DNA from: Leifsonia sp. ku-ls
GTDB taxonomy: Bacteria; Actinomycetota; Actinomycetes; Actinomycetales; Microbacteriaceae
NCBI GenBank assembly: GCA_003367665.1
Contig: QKXI01000012.1
Span: 60,581-124,580, forward strand
Direction: 5' to 3'
DNA length: 64,000 nucleotides
Positions 26,363 to 34,628 of the stretch are shown here, in pieces. Position 1 is the first letter of the stretch, and each line of letters begins with the position of its first letter. A program made the position numbers and the translations under genes. A model generated the notes under the pieces. It worked only from the letters and a program-made list of their open reading frames with translations, had not been told where the DNA came from and did no database searches.

Positions 26363-27844
26363 TCACACGACGCTGGGCAGAGCCCCCGCGTCGAAGTAGG
26401 GCGCCGGCTCGTTCGCCGCCACCGCCCAGGCCCGTTCGAGGGCCGAGAAGGCGCGCTCGTACTCCTCCGGCGTGTAGGTGATCGGGATGCGGAGGAAGCG
26501 CTCGAAGGCGCCGTCGATCCCGAACCGCGGACCGGCCGCGATGAGCAGGCCGTGGCTCCGCGCCGCGAGGGCGAGGGCGGAGCTGACCGGCGCGCCGAGT
26601 CCGACCCACGCCGTCAGGCCGCCGTGCTGCAGCGGGACAGACCACTCCGGGAACCTCTCGGCGACCAGCGTCCGCACCGTCTCCCGGCCGAGGCGCAGCT
26701 GCTCGCGACGCTCCTCGACGATCGTCTCCAGCTGCGGCATGAGGTGCGCGACCACCAGCTGCTCGAGGATCGGGGTGCCGAGGTCGGTCGAGGGCTTCGC
26801 ACCGATCAGGCGCTGGATGTGCGGCCGCTCCGCCCGGATCCAGCCGATGCGCAGCCCGCCCCAGAGCGTCTTGCTCGCGGACCCGATCATGATGATCTGC
26901 GCGCCGGTCGCGTCGGTGTCGGCGTAGCACGGAAGCGGCAGGTACTCGCCCGGACGGTCGATGTCGAGCTCGGCGCAGGTCTCGTCCGCGACGAGGATCG
27001 TGCCGTGCGCCGCGGCGGCGGCGAGCACGCGCCGGCGCGTCGACGGCGACATCGAGGCGCCGGTGGGGTTGTGGAAGTCGGGCAGCACGTACGCGAGCGC
27101 CGGGTTGGCGCGGCGGAAGGTCTGCTCGATCGCGTCCGCGTCCCAACCGTCCGGGGCGTCGTCGCCGAGGGCGTGCGGTCCGTCCTCCTGCGCGGTGACC
27201 GTGATCGGCACCAGCCGGGCTCCGGCCAGGCGCATCGCCTCGATGGCGTGCGGATAGGTGGGCACCTCGATCGCCACCCGGTCGCCGCGGCCGAGGAACG
27301 TGCGCGCGATGAGCGCGATCGCCTGCTGCGCGCCGACCGTCACCAGGATCTGTTCGGCCGACGTCGGCAGGCCGCGCCGCGTGTACCGGGCGGCGATCTC
27401 CTCGCGCAGGTGCGGGAGGCCGACCGGGTCGTAGCCGGGGTCGGGGAGGAAGCGCGGGAGCTCCTCCGCGGCGGCGCGCGCGGCGGCGGGGAGCGTGGAC
27501 GCCGCGGGCAGCGAGGCCTTGGTGAAGTCGAGCATCCCCTCGCCACCGACGGCGGGCAGCGGGAGGGTGCGCCCGGGCAGCCGGGTGACGCTGCCGGAGC
27601 CGCGGACGCTGTCGATGAAGCCGGCCTCGCGCAGCTGGCGGTAGGCGGCGGCGACCGTGGTGCGGCTCAGCTCCAGGCGGCCGGCGAGGTCGCGCTCGGC
27701 GGGGAGCCGGGTGCCGATCGGGACACGCCCGTCGAGCACGAGCAACCGGATGCGGTCGGCGAGCGCCTGGTACCCGGCCGCCGAGGTGCGCCACGAGCCG
27801 AGGAGCTGTTCGAGTGAGCGGGCGGTGAGCTGAGCATCCGACAT
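26363..27844 (-). CDS. MocR-type regulator (GntR HTH + PLP aminotransferase-like domain)
   Basis: 493 aa. N-terminal GntR winged helix (YQALADRIRLLVLDGRVPIGTRLPAERDLAGRLELSRTTVAAAYRQL) linked to a fold-type I aminotransferase domain; SASKTLWGG carries the PLP lysine, Lys325. Such regulators sense PLP or a PLP adduct. ATG 27844 follows TAAAGT by 7 nt, suggesting leaderless transcription. It is divergent, with only 64 nt between starts, from a YczE-like membrane gene, a recurrent MocR partner. A palindrome, TCCAATCG-CTG-CGATTGGA, lies between them. Confidence 0.9.
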   Translation of the reverse strand: MSDAQLTARSLEQLLGSWRTSAAGYQALADRIRLLVLDGRVPIGTRLPAERDLAGRLELSRTTVAAAYRQLREAGFIDSVRGSGSVTRLPGRTLPLPAVGGEGMLDFTKASLPAASTLPAAARAAAEELPRFLPDPGYDPVGLPHLREEIAARYTRRGLPTSAEQILVTVGAQQAIALIARTFLGRGDRVAIEVPTYPHAIEAMRLAGARLVPITVTAQEDGPHALGDDAPDGWDADAIEQTFRRANPALAYVLPDFHNPTGASMSPSTRRRVLAAAAAHGTILVADETCAELDIDRPGEYLPLPCYADTDATGAQIIMIGSASKTLWGGLRIGWIRAERPHIQRLIGAKPSTDLGTPILEQLVVAHLMPQLETIVEERREQLRLGRETVRTLVAERFPEWSVPLQHGGLTAWVGLGAPVSSALALAARSHGLLIAAGPRFGIDGAFERFLRIPITYTPEEYERAFSALERAWAVAANEPAPYFDAGALPSVV

Positions 27845-27851
27845 GCAGGCC

Positions 27852-27857
27852 ACTTTA
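27852..27857 (-). promoter_or_regulatory. -10 box of the MocR gene
   Basis: TAAAGT on the minus strand, 7 nt before ATG 27844. Confidence 0.5.
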
Positions 27858-27881
27858 GGCGAATTGGCATCTTGCCGCCAG

Positions 27882-27900
27882 TCCAATCGCTGCGATTGGA
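27882..27900. promoter_or_regulatory. Palindrome in the MocR-YczE intergenic region
   Basis: TCCAATCG and CGATTGGA, perfect 8-bp arms separated by CTG, 8 nt before the YczE start. Best candidate for the MocR binding site. Confidence 0.65.
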
Positions 27901-27908
27901 TTGCAGCC

Positions 27909-28799
27909 ATGACCACCCGACTCCTCCTCACCCGCCGCATCGTGCAGTTGCTGATCGGACTGTTCCTCTACGGAATCGCGATCTCGCTCATGGTCCGCGC
28001 CGGCATCGGACTGTCGCCGTGGGACGTGCTGGCGCAGGGCGTCTCGCTCAAGACCGGCATCCCGTTCGGGTTCGTCACCAACCTGATCGGGCTCGTGGTG
28101 CTGGCGTTCTGGATCCCGCTGCGTCAGAAGCCCGGGCTCGGCACCATCCTCAACGTGCTACTGGTCGGGCCGAGCGCCCAGCTCGGACTCGACCTGCTGC
28201 CGCAGCAGACGGAGCTCTGGGCGCAGGTGCTGTTCTTCGCGGCCGGCCTCGTGCTGCTCGCGGTGGCGACCGGCCTCTACATCGGCCCGCGCCTCGGCCC
28301 CGGCCCGCGCGACGGCCTGATGACGGGGCTGCACGCCCGCACGGGCCGGCCGATCTGGATGGTGCGCACCGCCATCGAGGTGACCGTGCTCATCATCGGG
28401 TGGGTGCTCGGCGGCAACGTCGGCGTCGGGACGCTCGCGTTCGCGCTGCTCGTCGGCCCGCTGTGCAGCCTCACCCTCCCCTTCTTCGCGATCCGCCTGC
28501 CGCAGGACGCTGCAACGGCTGCGGCGGAGCTGGAGAGCGAGCTCGAGGGAACGGCCGAGCAGTCGGCCGGCCTCGAGGACGAGCAGGATGCCGCGCGTTT
28601 CGACGTGCGCGACGGCATCCTGCTCGAGTCCGACCGCGCGTCGCACGACCGCCTTGCCCGCAAGGACTCCCCCTTCGTGCGCGCCCCGCAGCCCGACCGC
28701 GCCCCCACCGAGTCGCGCGACGCCTCGTCCCGGCCGTCCCGGGCCATCGCCGCCCACTGGCTCGACGACCGCATCACCCGCCGCCCCCGCCACTCCTGA
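27909..28799 (+). CDS. YczE/YitT-like integral membrane protein
   Basis: 296 aa. Hydrophobic helices fill residues about 10-205: IVQLLIGLFLYGIAISLMVRAGIGLSPWDVL is the family's opening helix, and TGLYIGPRLGPGPRDGLMTGL is a conserved loop. The last 90 residues are hydrophilic and charged, longer than the family norm, probably a cytoplasmic tail of unknown role. Function of YczE proteins is not established; genomic pairing with MocR regulators suggests transport of a vitamin B6- or amino-acid-related compound. The gene ends at the 28806-28876 hairpin. Confidence 0.85.
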   Translation: MTTRLLLTRRIVQLLIGLFLYGIAISLMVRAGIGLSPWDVLAQGVSLKTGIPFGFVTNLIGLVVLAFWIPLRQKPGLGTILNVLLVGPSAQLGLDLLPQQTELWAQVLFFAAGLVLLAVATGLYIGPRLGPGPRDGLMTGLHARTGRPIWMVRTAIEVTVLIIGWVLGGNVGVGTLAFALLVGPLCSLTLPFFAIRLPQDAATAAAELESELEGTAEQSAGLEDEQDAARFDVRDGILLESDRASHDRLARKDSPFVRAPQPDRAPTESRDASSRPSRAIAAHWLDDRITRRPRHS

Positions 28800-28805
28800 T
28801 CCCAC

Positions 28806-28876
28806 CCACCACCGAGTCCGCGAAGACTTTACGTTTTTCGCTCGAAAGCGTGCAGTCTTCGCGGACTCGGTGGTGG
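28806..28876. terminator. Long perfect hairpin between YczE and MerR genes
   Basis: 23-bp exact arms (28806-28828 and 28854-28876) and a 25-nt loop that can itself fold weakly. It lies between convergent genes, so probably terminates both. Confidence 0.85.
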
Positions 28877-28881
28877 CGGGG

Positions 28882-29640
28882 CTAGTCGAGGTGGGCGGCG
28901 TAGGCGCGGAGGGCGTCGCGGACGAAGGCGGCGCCCTCGGTGCCGCCGTAGTGGGCGGCGAAGCGCTCGTCGGCGACGTACATGTCGCCGAGACCCGTCA
29001 GGTACGCGGCGAGCGGCGCACCCGTGCCGTAACCCGGGGTGCCGGGGATGCCGGACAGCCAGTCGGCATGCCGCGCGGCGAGCGCTTGGGCCTCGTCGGA
29101 GTCGGGAGCGATCCCCGCCTCGGCCGCCGCCCGCCAGTCCGCGGACAGCCGCTCCTGCCGCGCCTGCCACTCGGCCCGCTCCTCCGGGGTCTTGCTGCGC
29201 CACCAGCGGTCGGACGCCGCGTAGGCGTCCTTCCCCCAGCGCTGCTCCACCTCTTCCTTGTACTGCGTGTGATCGAACCCGTCGAACATCTGCTCTGCCA
29301 CGAGTTCCTCTCCTTCCTCCACGGCGTGGATCGTCGACTCGACCGACGCGATCTGCCGCGCCAGCCGTTCCCGCTCCGCGCGCAGCCACTGGAGGTGGTC
29401 GCGCAGCGCGGGCACCGCATCCGTGCGGTCGTCGAGCACGCGGCCGACGGCGTCGAGGCCGAGACCGAGCTCGCGGAGCAGCAGGATGCGCTGCAGCCGC
29501 ACGAGGGAGTCGCGGTCGTAGTACCGGTAGCCGTTGCCGCCGACGCGACTCGGCTTCAGCAGCCCGATGGCGTCGTAGTGGCGCAGCGTTCGGCTGGTGG
29601 TGCCGGCGATCCGCGCGATGTCCTGGATGGACCAGTCCAT
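28882..29640 (-). CDS. MerR-family regulator with TipAS drug-binding domain
   Basis: 252 aa. MerR winged helix at residues 1-70 (DWSIQDIARIAGTTSRTLRHYDAIGLL), a dimerisation coiled coil to about 120, then a TipAS-type globin-like domain (FDGFDHTQYKEEVEQRWG ... VADERFAAHYGG). In Streptomyces, TipAL binds thiopeptide antibiotics and activates its promoter (family knowledge). ATG 29640 is preferred over an in-frame start nine codons upstream because GGAAGGAGG lies ahead of it. A palindrome with a 19-nt -35/-10 spacing precedes it, the architecture MerR proteins act on, so autoactivation is likely. Confidence 0.9.
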   Translation of the reverse strand: MDWSIQDIARIAGTTSRTLRHYDAIGLLKPSRVGGNGYRYYDRDSLVRLQRILLLRELGLGLDAVGRVLDDRTDAVPALRDHLQWLRAERERLARQIASVESTIHAVEEGEELVAEQMFDGFDHTQYKEEVEQRWGKDAYAASDRWWRSKTPEERAEWQARQERLSADWRAAAEAGIAPDSDEAQALAARHADWLSGIPGTPGYGTGAPLAAYLTGLGDMYVADERFAAHYGGTEGAAFVRDALRAYAAHLD

Positions 29641-29669
29641 GTCGTCCTCCTTCCTGCGGTGCGTCATCC

Positions 29670-29700
29670 ACGCTAAGAGTTGACGTTACGTCAAGGTCAA
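29670..29700 (-). promoter_or_regulatory. MerR-type promoter with palindromic operator
   Basis: On the minus strand TTGACC (29695-29700) and TAGCGT (29670-29675) are separated by 19 nt. Inside the spacer, 29680-29694, is the palindrome TTGACGT-T-ACGTCAA as read on plus. Over-long spacing with a central palindrome is characteristic of MerR-activated promoters. The site also sits just upstream of the divergent metallo-hydrolase gene. Confidence 0.75.
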
Positions 29701-29709
29701 GCGTCCGGC

Positions 29710-29715
29710 TACAGT
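29710..29715 (+). promoter_or_regulatory. -10 box of the metallo-hydrolase gene
   Basis: TACAGT followed by 6 nt and GTG 29722; probable leaderless start. Confidence 0.55.
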
Positions 29716-29721
29716 GACCTC

Positions 29722-30455
29722 GTGACCAGCATCCGCTCCACCGCCCGCGTGGCCCCCGGGATCCTCTTCGTCGAGGGGCCGCTGTCGAACTGGACCGTCT
29801 TCCACGGCGACGGGGCCGTGGAGCTCGTGACTGCGGCTACCCCGCCGACCGGCCGCTGGTCGAGGAGTCCATCCGGATCGCGGGCGCCGATCCCGCCGAC
29901 CTGCGCCGCATCCTGATCACGCACGGCCACGCCGACCACCTGGGGGCGAGCGCCCGGTTCGCCGCCGAGCGCGGGGTCGTCGTGGCCGCCGTGCCCGCCG
30001 AGTTGCCGAACGTGCGCCGCGACATCACCGAGCAGGTGACCGTGCGCGATCTGCTGCCGGTGGTCTTCGCACGCGGCACGGTGCGCTGGGCGGTCGCGGC
30101 GATCCGGGCCGGCGGCAAGGCCGATGTGGGCGTCCGGGAGGCGGTCCCCCTCGACGGCGACGAGGTGCGGCTGAGCACCGGCCACACCCTCCGGATCATG
30201 CCCGCACCCGGCCACACCAGCGGCAGCGTGTGCTTCCTGGAGCCGGAGTCGCGCGCGCTGCTCACCGGCGACGCTATCGTGAGCGGCCATCCCCTGCTGC
30301 GGGAGACCGGCGAGCTGCAGCAGCTGCCCGCGTTCTTCCAGCACGACGCGGACGAGGCGGCCCGCAGCGCCCGCCGCCTCGTGCTGTGCGACGCGGACCT
30401 CATCCTTCCCGGACACGGACCGCTGGTGGCGTTCCCGGCGAGCGCCCGGCCCTGA
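29722..30455 (+). pseudogene. Metallo-beta-lactamase-fold hydrolase, frameshifted
   Basis: The first 36 codons from GTG 29722 read ...GDGAVELV and then run out of frame to a stop near 29916. Moving to the next frame at 29829 (GAC TGC GGC TAC) restores VDCGYPADRPLVEES and then the metal motif THGHADHLGA, followed by APGHTSGSV, LLTGDAIVSGHP and LPGHGP up to 30455. One missing G at about 29829 (GTGAC where GTGGAC is expected) explains everything; the repaired protein would be 244 aa. Either a recent inactivation or a sequencing error in this assembly. The intact family hydrolyses lactones, thioesters or similar bonds with two Zn ions. Confidence 0.88.
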
Positions 30456-30591
30456 CGGCGGCGTCGAGGTCGCGCCCCGCGGCCTCAGGGCGACCACCGC
30501 CTCCTCGCCGACGGCACAGCCGCGGGGAACCGGGCGCGGGTCGCCCGTCACGCCGCGAAGGCGCGCGCCGCGAGCTGATCGGCCGGGCGCC

Positions 30592-32769
30592 TCAGCGCTT
30601 CGCCCGCGCGGGCACCTTCTTCTGCGCAGCCGGCCCGGCGACCGCCTCCTGCGGCTCCGGCTCGGGGATCGTGCCCGCGATGTTCTCCGCGGTCTCCTGC
30701 GGCCGGTCGATCGTGATCGGCACCGGGTGGATGTGGACGCGCGTGTGCGCCCGCGACGCCGGCACCAGCGGCCGACGCGCGATGGGGCGCACCGGCTCGC
30801 CTCGACGGTCCTGGCCGGGCAGCGGACGCGACCGGCGGCCGTAGATGAGCGACGAGGAGTCGAGCAGCCACGGCACGAGCGCGACCGTGACGCCGTGGCA
30901 CAGCATGAGCTGCTTGCTGATCCGGCGGGCGCGGTGGTTGTGCAGCAGCGCCTCCCACCAGTGGCCGACGATGTACTGCGGCAGGTACACGGTCACGACC
31001 TCGGAGCCGTGCTCCTCGCGCCGGTGCTTGAGGTACTTCACCAGCGGGATGCCGAACTCGCGGTACGGCGACTCGATGATCGTCAGCGGGACGTGGATGT
31101 TCTGCTCCACCCACTGCCGCTGCAGCTTCTGCGTCGCCTCCTCGTCGATCGAGACGTGCACGGCCTCGATCGAGTCGTGCCGCGCCGCGATCGCGTAGTC
31201 GAGCGCCTTCAGCGCCGGCTTCTGCATCTTGCCGACCAGGACGATGGCGTGGTCGCCGACGGCGCCGAAGGTGGTGACCGGGTCGACCTCGATCTCCTTC
31301 TCGACGTCCCGGTAGTAGCGGTTCACGCCGAGCATGAGGAACCACAGGATCGGCATGAAGATGAAGACCAAGTACGCGCCATGCGTGAACTTGGTGATCG
31401 TGACGACGATGAGCACGATGGCCGTCAGGCACGCGCCGAACGCGTTGATGCACAGCGACCGGACGATGCCGGTGCGCTCCCGGCCGGTCTGCCCGCCGGA
31501 GCGCAGCAGCGTGATCCAGTGCTTCACCATCCCGGACTGGCCGAGCGTGAACGAGACGAAGACGCCGATGATGTACAGCTGGATGAGCTGGGTGAGGTTG
31601 GCCTGGTAGACCACCAGCAGCACGGTGGCCGCGAGGGCCAGGATGATCATGCCGTTCGAGTACACCAGGCGGTCGCCGCGCGTGTTGAGCGCCTTCGGAG
31701 CGTACGAGTCGCGGGCGAGCACCGAGCCGAGCAGCGGGAAGCCGTTGAAGGCGGTGTTCGCCGCCAACAGCAGGACGACGGCCGTCGCGGCCTGCACGAG
31801 GAAGAAGAAGAACGAGTTGTTGCCGAAGGTGGCGGCGGCGATCTGGGCGATGAGGCTGCGCTGCGGCGACGTCGCGCACTGCGCCCAGCCCTGCAGGTCG
31901 CACGGGTTCTCGGCGTAGTGGACGCCGCTGATCAGCGCCGTCGCGGTGAGGCCGGCGAACAGCGTGATGGCGATGCCGCCCATGAGGCCCAGGGTGATGC
32001 GGGCGTTGCGGATCTTCGGCGTGCGGAAGGCGGGCACGCCGTTGGCGACCGCCTCCACGCCGGTCAGGGCGGAACAGCCGCTGGAGAACGCGCGAAGCAG
32101 CAGGAGCACGACGGCCGCTTGCGTCAGGGAGTCGGCGTGCACCTGGTAGCCGGCGGACTCGGCGACGGGCGCGTTCCCGAACGCCGTCCGCACCAGGGCC
32201 GTGACGATCATCAGGCCGATGCTGCCGATGAAGATGTAGGTCGGAAGGGCGAACGCCTTCGACGACTCGCGCACGCCGCGCAGGTTGACCGCGGCGATGA
32301 TGACGACGCACAGGATGGCGAGCTCCACCCGCCACGGGGCGAGGAAGGGCAGCGCAGAGATGACGTTGTCGACGCCGGAGGCGACCGACACCGCCACGGT
32401 GAGCACGTAGTCCACCAGCAGCGCCGAGGCGACGACGAGGCCGGCCTTCTCGCCGAGGTTCTTGTGCGCGACCTCGTAGTCGCCGCCACCGGACGGGTAC
32501 GCCTTCACCAGCTGCCGGTAGCTGAGCACGACCGTCACGAGCAGGATCACGACCGCCGCGGCGACCCACGGGGCGAAGCTGAGGAACGCCAGGCCGCCGA
32601 GCAGCAGGATCATCAGCAGTTCCTGCGGGGCGTAGGCGACGCTCGAGAGGGCGTCCGAGGCGAAGATGGGTAGGGCGAGGTGCTTCGGGAGCAGCTGTCC
32701 TTCGAGCTTTTCGCTCGGAAGCGGGTCGCCGATCAACCAGCGCTTCGGGGATCTCCCCTCATTTGTCAC
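30592..32769 (-). CDS. KimA-like APC-family transporter (probable K+ importer)
   Basis: 725 aa. WLIGDPLPSEKL...LALPIFASDALSSVAYAPQE at the N-terminus and about 12 membrane segments match the APC subgroup containing the Bacillus K+/H+ symporter KimA. A soluble C-terminal half (HAIVLVGKMQKPALKALDYAIAARHDSIEAVHVS) has a USP-like fold; the last 80 residues are Pro/Arg-rich. Generic annotation would be amino-acid permease; I favour K+ on N-terminal similarity (inference). The start is GTG 32769, 8 nt after a TATGCT -10 box, so the mRNA looks leaderless. I could not recognise a c-di-AMP riboswitch upstream. Confidence 0.85.
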   Translation of the reverse strand: MTNEGRSPKRWLIGDPLPSEKLEGQLLPKHLALPIFASDALSSVAYAPQELLMILLLGGLAFLSFAPWVAAAVVILLVTVVLSYRQLVKAYPSGGGDYEVAHKNLGEKAGLVVASALLVDYVLTVAVSVASGVDNVISALPFLAPWRVELAILCVVIIAAVNLRGVRESSKAFALPTYIFIGSIGLMIVTALVRTAFGNAPVAESAGYQVHADSLTQAAVVLLLLRAFSSGCSALTGVEAVANGVPAFRTPKIRNARITLGLMGGIAITLFAGLTATALISGVHYAENPCDLQGWAQCATSPQRSLIAQIAAATFGNNSFFFFLVQAATAVVLLLAANTAFNGFPLLGSVLARDSYAPKALNTRGDRLVYSNGMIILALAATVLLVVYQANLTQLIQLYIIGVFVSFTLGQSGMVKHWITLLRSGGQTGRERTGIVRSLCINAFGACLTAIVLIVVTITKFTHGAYLVFIFMPILWFLMLGVNRYYRDVEKEIEVDPVTTFGAVGDHAIVLVGKMQKPALKALDYAIAARHDSIEAVHVSIDEEATQKLQRQWVEQNIHVPLTIIESPYREFGIPLVKYLKHRREEHGSEVVTVYLPQYIVGHWWEALLHNHRARRISKQLMLCHGVTVALVPWLLDSSSLIYGRRSRPLPGQDRRGEPVRPIARRPLVPASRAHTRVHIHPVPITIDRPQETAENIAGTIPEPEPQEAVAGPAAQKKVPARAKR

Positions 32770-32777
32770 GAGGTGCG

Positions 32778-32805
32778 AGCATACTCGCTGGCAATGCACT
32801 GTCAA
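32778..32805 (-). promoter_or_regulatory. Consensus promoter of the KimA-like gene
   Basis: Minus strand: TTGACA (32800-32805), 16-nt spacer, TATGCT (32778-32783). The start codon GTG 32769 falls 8 nt after the -10, at the expected transcription start. Confidence 0.75.
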
Positions 32806-32969
32806 GTCGGCGCGTCGCGCCGTCGGATTCCCGTGGATCTGCAAAGACTGGGGGCAGTTCCGGCGCCATCGCCTCCGCCGCGGATTCACGCGGACGCGCC
32901 GCCAGGAGCGGCCTCACTGGGAGTGAGATGAGCATTCGCTGACTCTTTTCCGAAGGTATCGCGGCGCCG

Positions 32970-33599
32970 TCAGCGGCGGCCGAGAGCCTCGACCACCGCG
33001 CGGCGCACACGGTCCAGTTCCGTCTTCAGCAGGGGCACCACCGACTCGGGGAGAGTGCCGCGGGCGGCCTCGGAGCGCAGGTCGGTGCGGAGCTGCTGGC
33101 GGAACTCGTTGAGCGCGGCCTCGGCCTCGCGCACCGCCGCAGCACCGGCCGCGCGGACGTCCCGGGCAGCCTCCCTGGCCTGCTGCCGAGGGTCGACCCG
33201 GGTGGCCTCGCGCTTGGCCTGCCGAGCGGCCGACGCGAGCTCCGCCCGCAGCGTGCGCATGGCGTCGTCGACGCCGGCCCTGACCTCGTCGGCGAGGCGG
33301 CGCACCGAGTCGGTGACCTCCTCCTCGATCGCGTCGAGCTCGGGTCGGCGGGACTCCAACTCGGCCCGGCCGGCATCCGTGATGGCGTACACCGTCTTGC
33401 GGCCCTCGGCCGTCTTGGTCACCAGCCCCTCCTCCTCCAGCTTCGCCAGCCGGGGGTAGATGGTGCCGGCGCTCGGGCTGTAGGTGCCGCCGAAGCGGTC
33501 GGTGAGCGCCTGGATCAGCTCGTAGCCGTGCCGCGGCGACTCCTCCAGCAGGCTCAGCAGGTAGAGCCGGAGGCTGCCGTGCGAGAACACGGGACTCAC
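32970..33599 (-). CDS. PadR-family transcriptional regulator
   Basis: 209 aa. N-terminal PadR winged helix (FSHGSLRLYLLSLLEESPRHGYELIQALTDRFGGTYSPSAGTIYPRLAKLEEEGLV), then a long Ala/Arg/Glu-rich helical region (residues 90-209) that probably forms coiled coils, longer than in small PadR proteins. GTG 33599 overlaps the stop of the DUF4097 gene by 4 bp, so the two are co-translated. Two similar palindromes in front of the pair (34481-34525) suggest autorepression. Confidence 0.9.
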   Translation of the reverse strand: MSPVFSHGSLRLYLLSLLEESPRHGYELIQALTDRFGGTYSPSAGTIYPRLAKLEEEGLVTKTAEGRKTVYAITDAGRAELESRRPELDAIEEEVTDSVRRLADEVRAGVDDAMRTLRAELASAARQAKREATRVDPRQQAREAARDVRAAGAAAVREAEAALNEFRQQLRTDLRSEAARGTLPESVVPLLKTELDRVRRAVVEALGRR

Positions 33600-34435
33600 G
33601 CGGACGCCTCCTGGGAGCCGGCGCTGGCCGTCGCCGCGCTGCGGAGCACGGCGGCGTCGCCGGAGACCGAGTTGACGTTGATCTCGACCCAGGTGCCGTC
33701 GAGCGTGCCGGAGGTCCCGGTGTACCCCTTTCCCATGCCGCCGACGACGGTCATGTTGTCGAGCTGCACCTTGCCGGACACGGTGTTGACGCGGTACCGG
33801 GCGCCGATGGCCTCCGGGATGCGGATGGTCGTGTCGCCGGACACCGTGTTCACCGCGATGTCGTCGGGAGTGCCGGTGACATCCAGCATGACGTCGGCCG
33901 AGACGCCGTCGGACGAGAACCGGCGGATGGCGCCGGTCGCCGTCACATCACCCGAGACGGTGTGCGCGGAGATCCGGCCCGTGTGGTCCCGTACCGAGAG
34001 CTCACCGCTCACCGAGTTCAGCTCGATGTCGCCGGTGAGCCCGTCGACGACGATGTCGCCGGAGACCGTGCTCAGGCGGGCGTCCGTGTTCAGACCCGCG
34101 ACGAGGGCCGTCGCGGAGACGACGCCGAACTTCAGCTCGACGTCACGCGGGACGAGCACGCTGACATCGGCCCGGGCGCTCGACCGCATCGACTTGAACA
34201 CCTCGATGAAGTTGTCCCAGCGCAACTGCGGGTGGTCGATCTCGAGCCGGTCGCCGTCGATCACGATCTTGAGATCGCGGCCGGTGACCGAGTGGACCTC
34301 GATGCGGGCGCTCGGCTCGTCGTGCCCGACGATGTCGATCTGTCCCCCGATGAAGCCCACCTTGAGGGCGCGGACGACCTCCACGTCGATGGTGCGGCTC
34401 TCGCCCGGCTGGATCAGCCACTTCTCCTGTGCCAT
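33596..34435 (-). CDS. DUF4097 family protein (beta-helical, bactofilin/adhesin-like)
   Basis: 279 aa with no signal peptide. Repeating strands of the type VNTVSGDTTIRIPE, LNSVSGELSVRDHTG and TVSGDVTATGAI form a right-handed beta-solenoid. ATG 34435 has AAGGAGCAGG just upstream. Members of this family commonly lie next to PadR regulators or two-component systems and are thought to act in envelope stress; molecular function is unknown. Two PadR-type palindromes precede the gene, and the van regulatory genes start immediately beyond, in the opposite direction. Confidence 0.85.
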   Translation of the reverse strand: MAQEKWLIQPGESRTIDVEVVRALKVGFIGGQIDIVGHDEPSARIEVHSVTGRDLKIVIDGDRLEIDHPQLRWDNFIEVFKSMRSSARADVSVLVPRDVELKFGVVSATALVAGLNTDARLSTVSGDIVVDGLTGDIELNSVSGELSVRDHTGRISAHTVSGDVTATGAIRRFSSDGVSADVMLDVTGTPDDIAVNTVSGDTTIRIPEAIGARYRVNTVSGKVQLDNMTVVGGMGKGYTGTSGTLDGTWVEINVNSVSGDAAVLRSAATASAGSQEASA

Positions 34436-34480
34436 GTTCCTGCTCCTTGCTCTCCGGCCCGTGCCGGGACCGTCGGTGAC

Positions 34481-34525
34481 TCGCGTTATATCGCGACTGT
34501 TGACGTGGATCACGATATATCGCGA
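34481..34525. promoter_or_regulatory. Two PadR-type palindromes
   Basis: TCGCGTTATATCGCGA (34481-34496) and TCACGATATATCGCGA (34510-34525), 29 nt start to start, consensus TCRCGWTATATCGCGA. Located 46-90 nt upstream of the DUF4097-padR pair. A/T-rich cores stand out in this GC-rich window. Confidence 0.7.
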
Positions 34526-34628
34526 GTTGGGGCGGCGCAAGGGTTTCAGGGTTCGGTCAGGGGAAACCCCGAGAGATCAGGGGATTTCGATACACCGGCG
34601 ATATCGTGCGCCGGGGAGCATTGAGAGC

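Noticed and set aside
32770-32969. Possible ydaO-type c-di-AMP riboswitch upstream of the KimA-like gene
   Set aside because: No recognisable conserved core, and the consensus promoter lies downstream of the candidate region, so it would not be transcribed into the leader.
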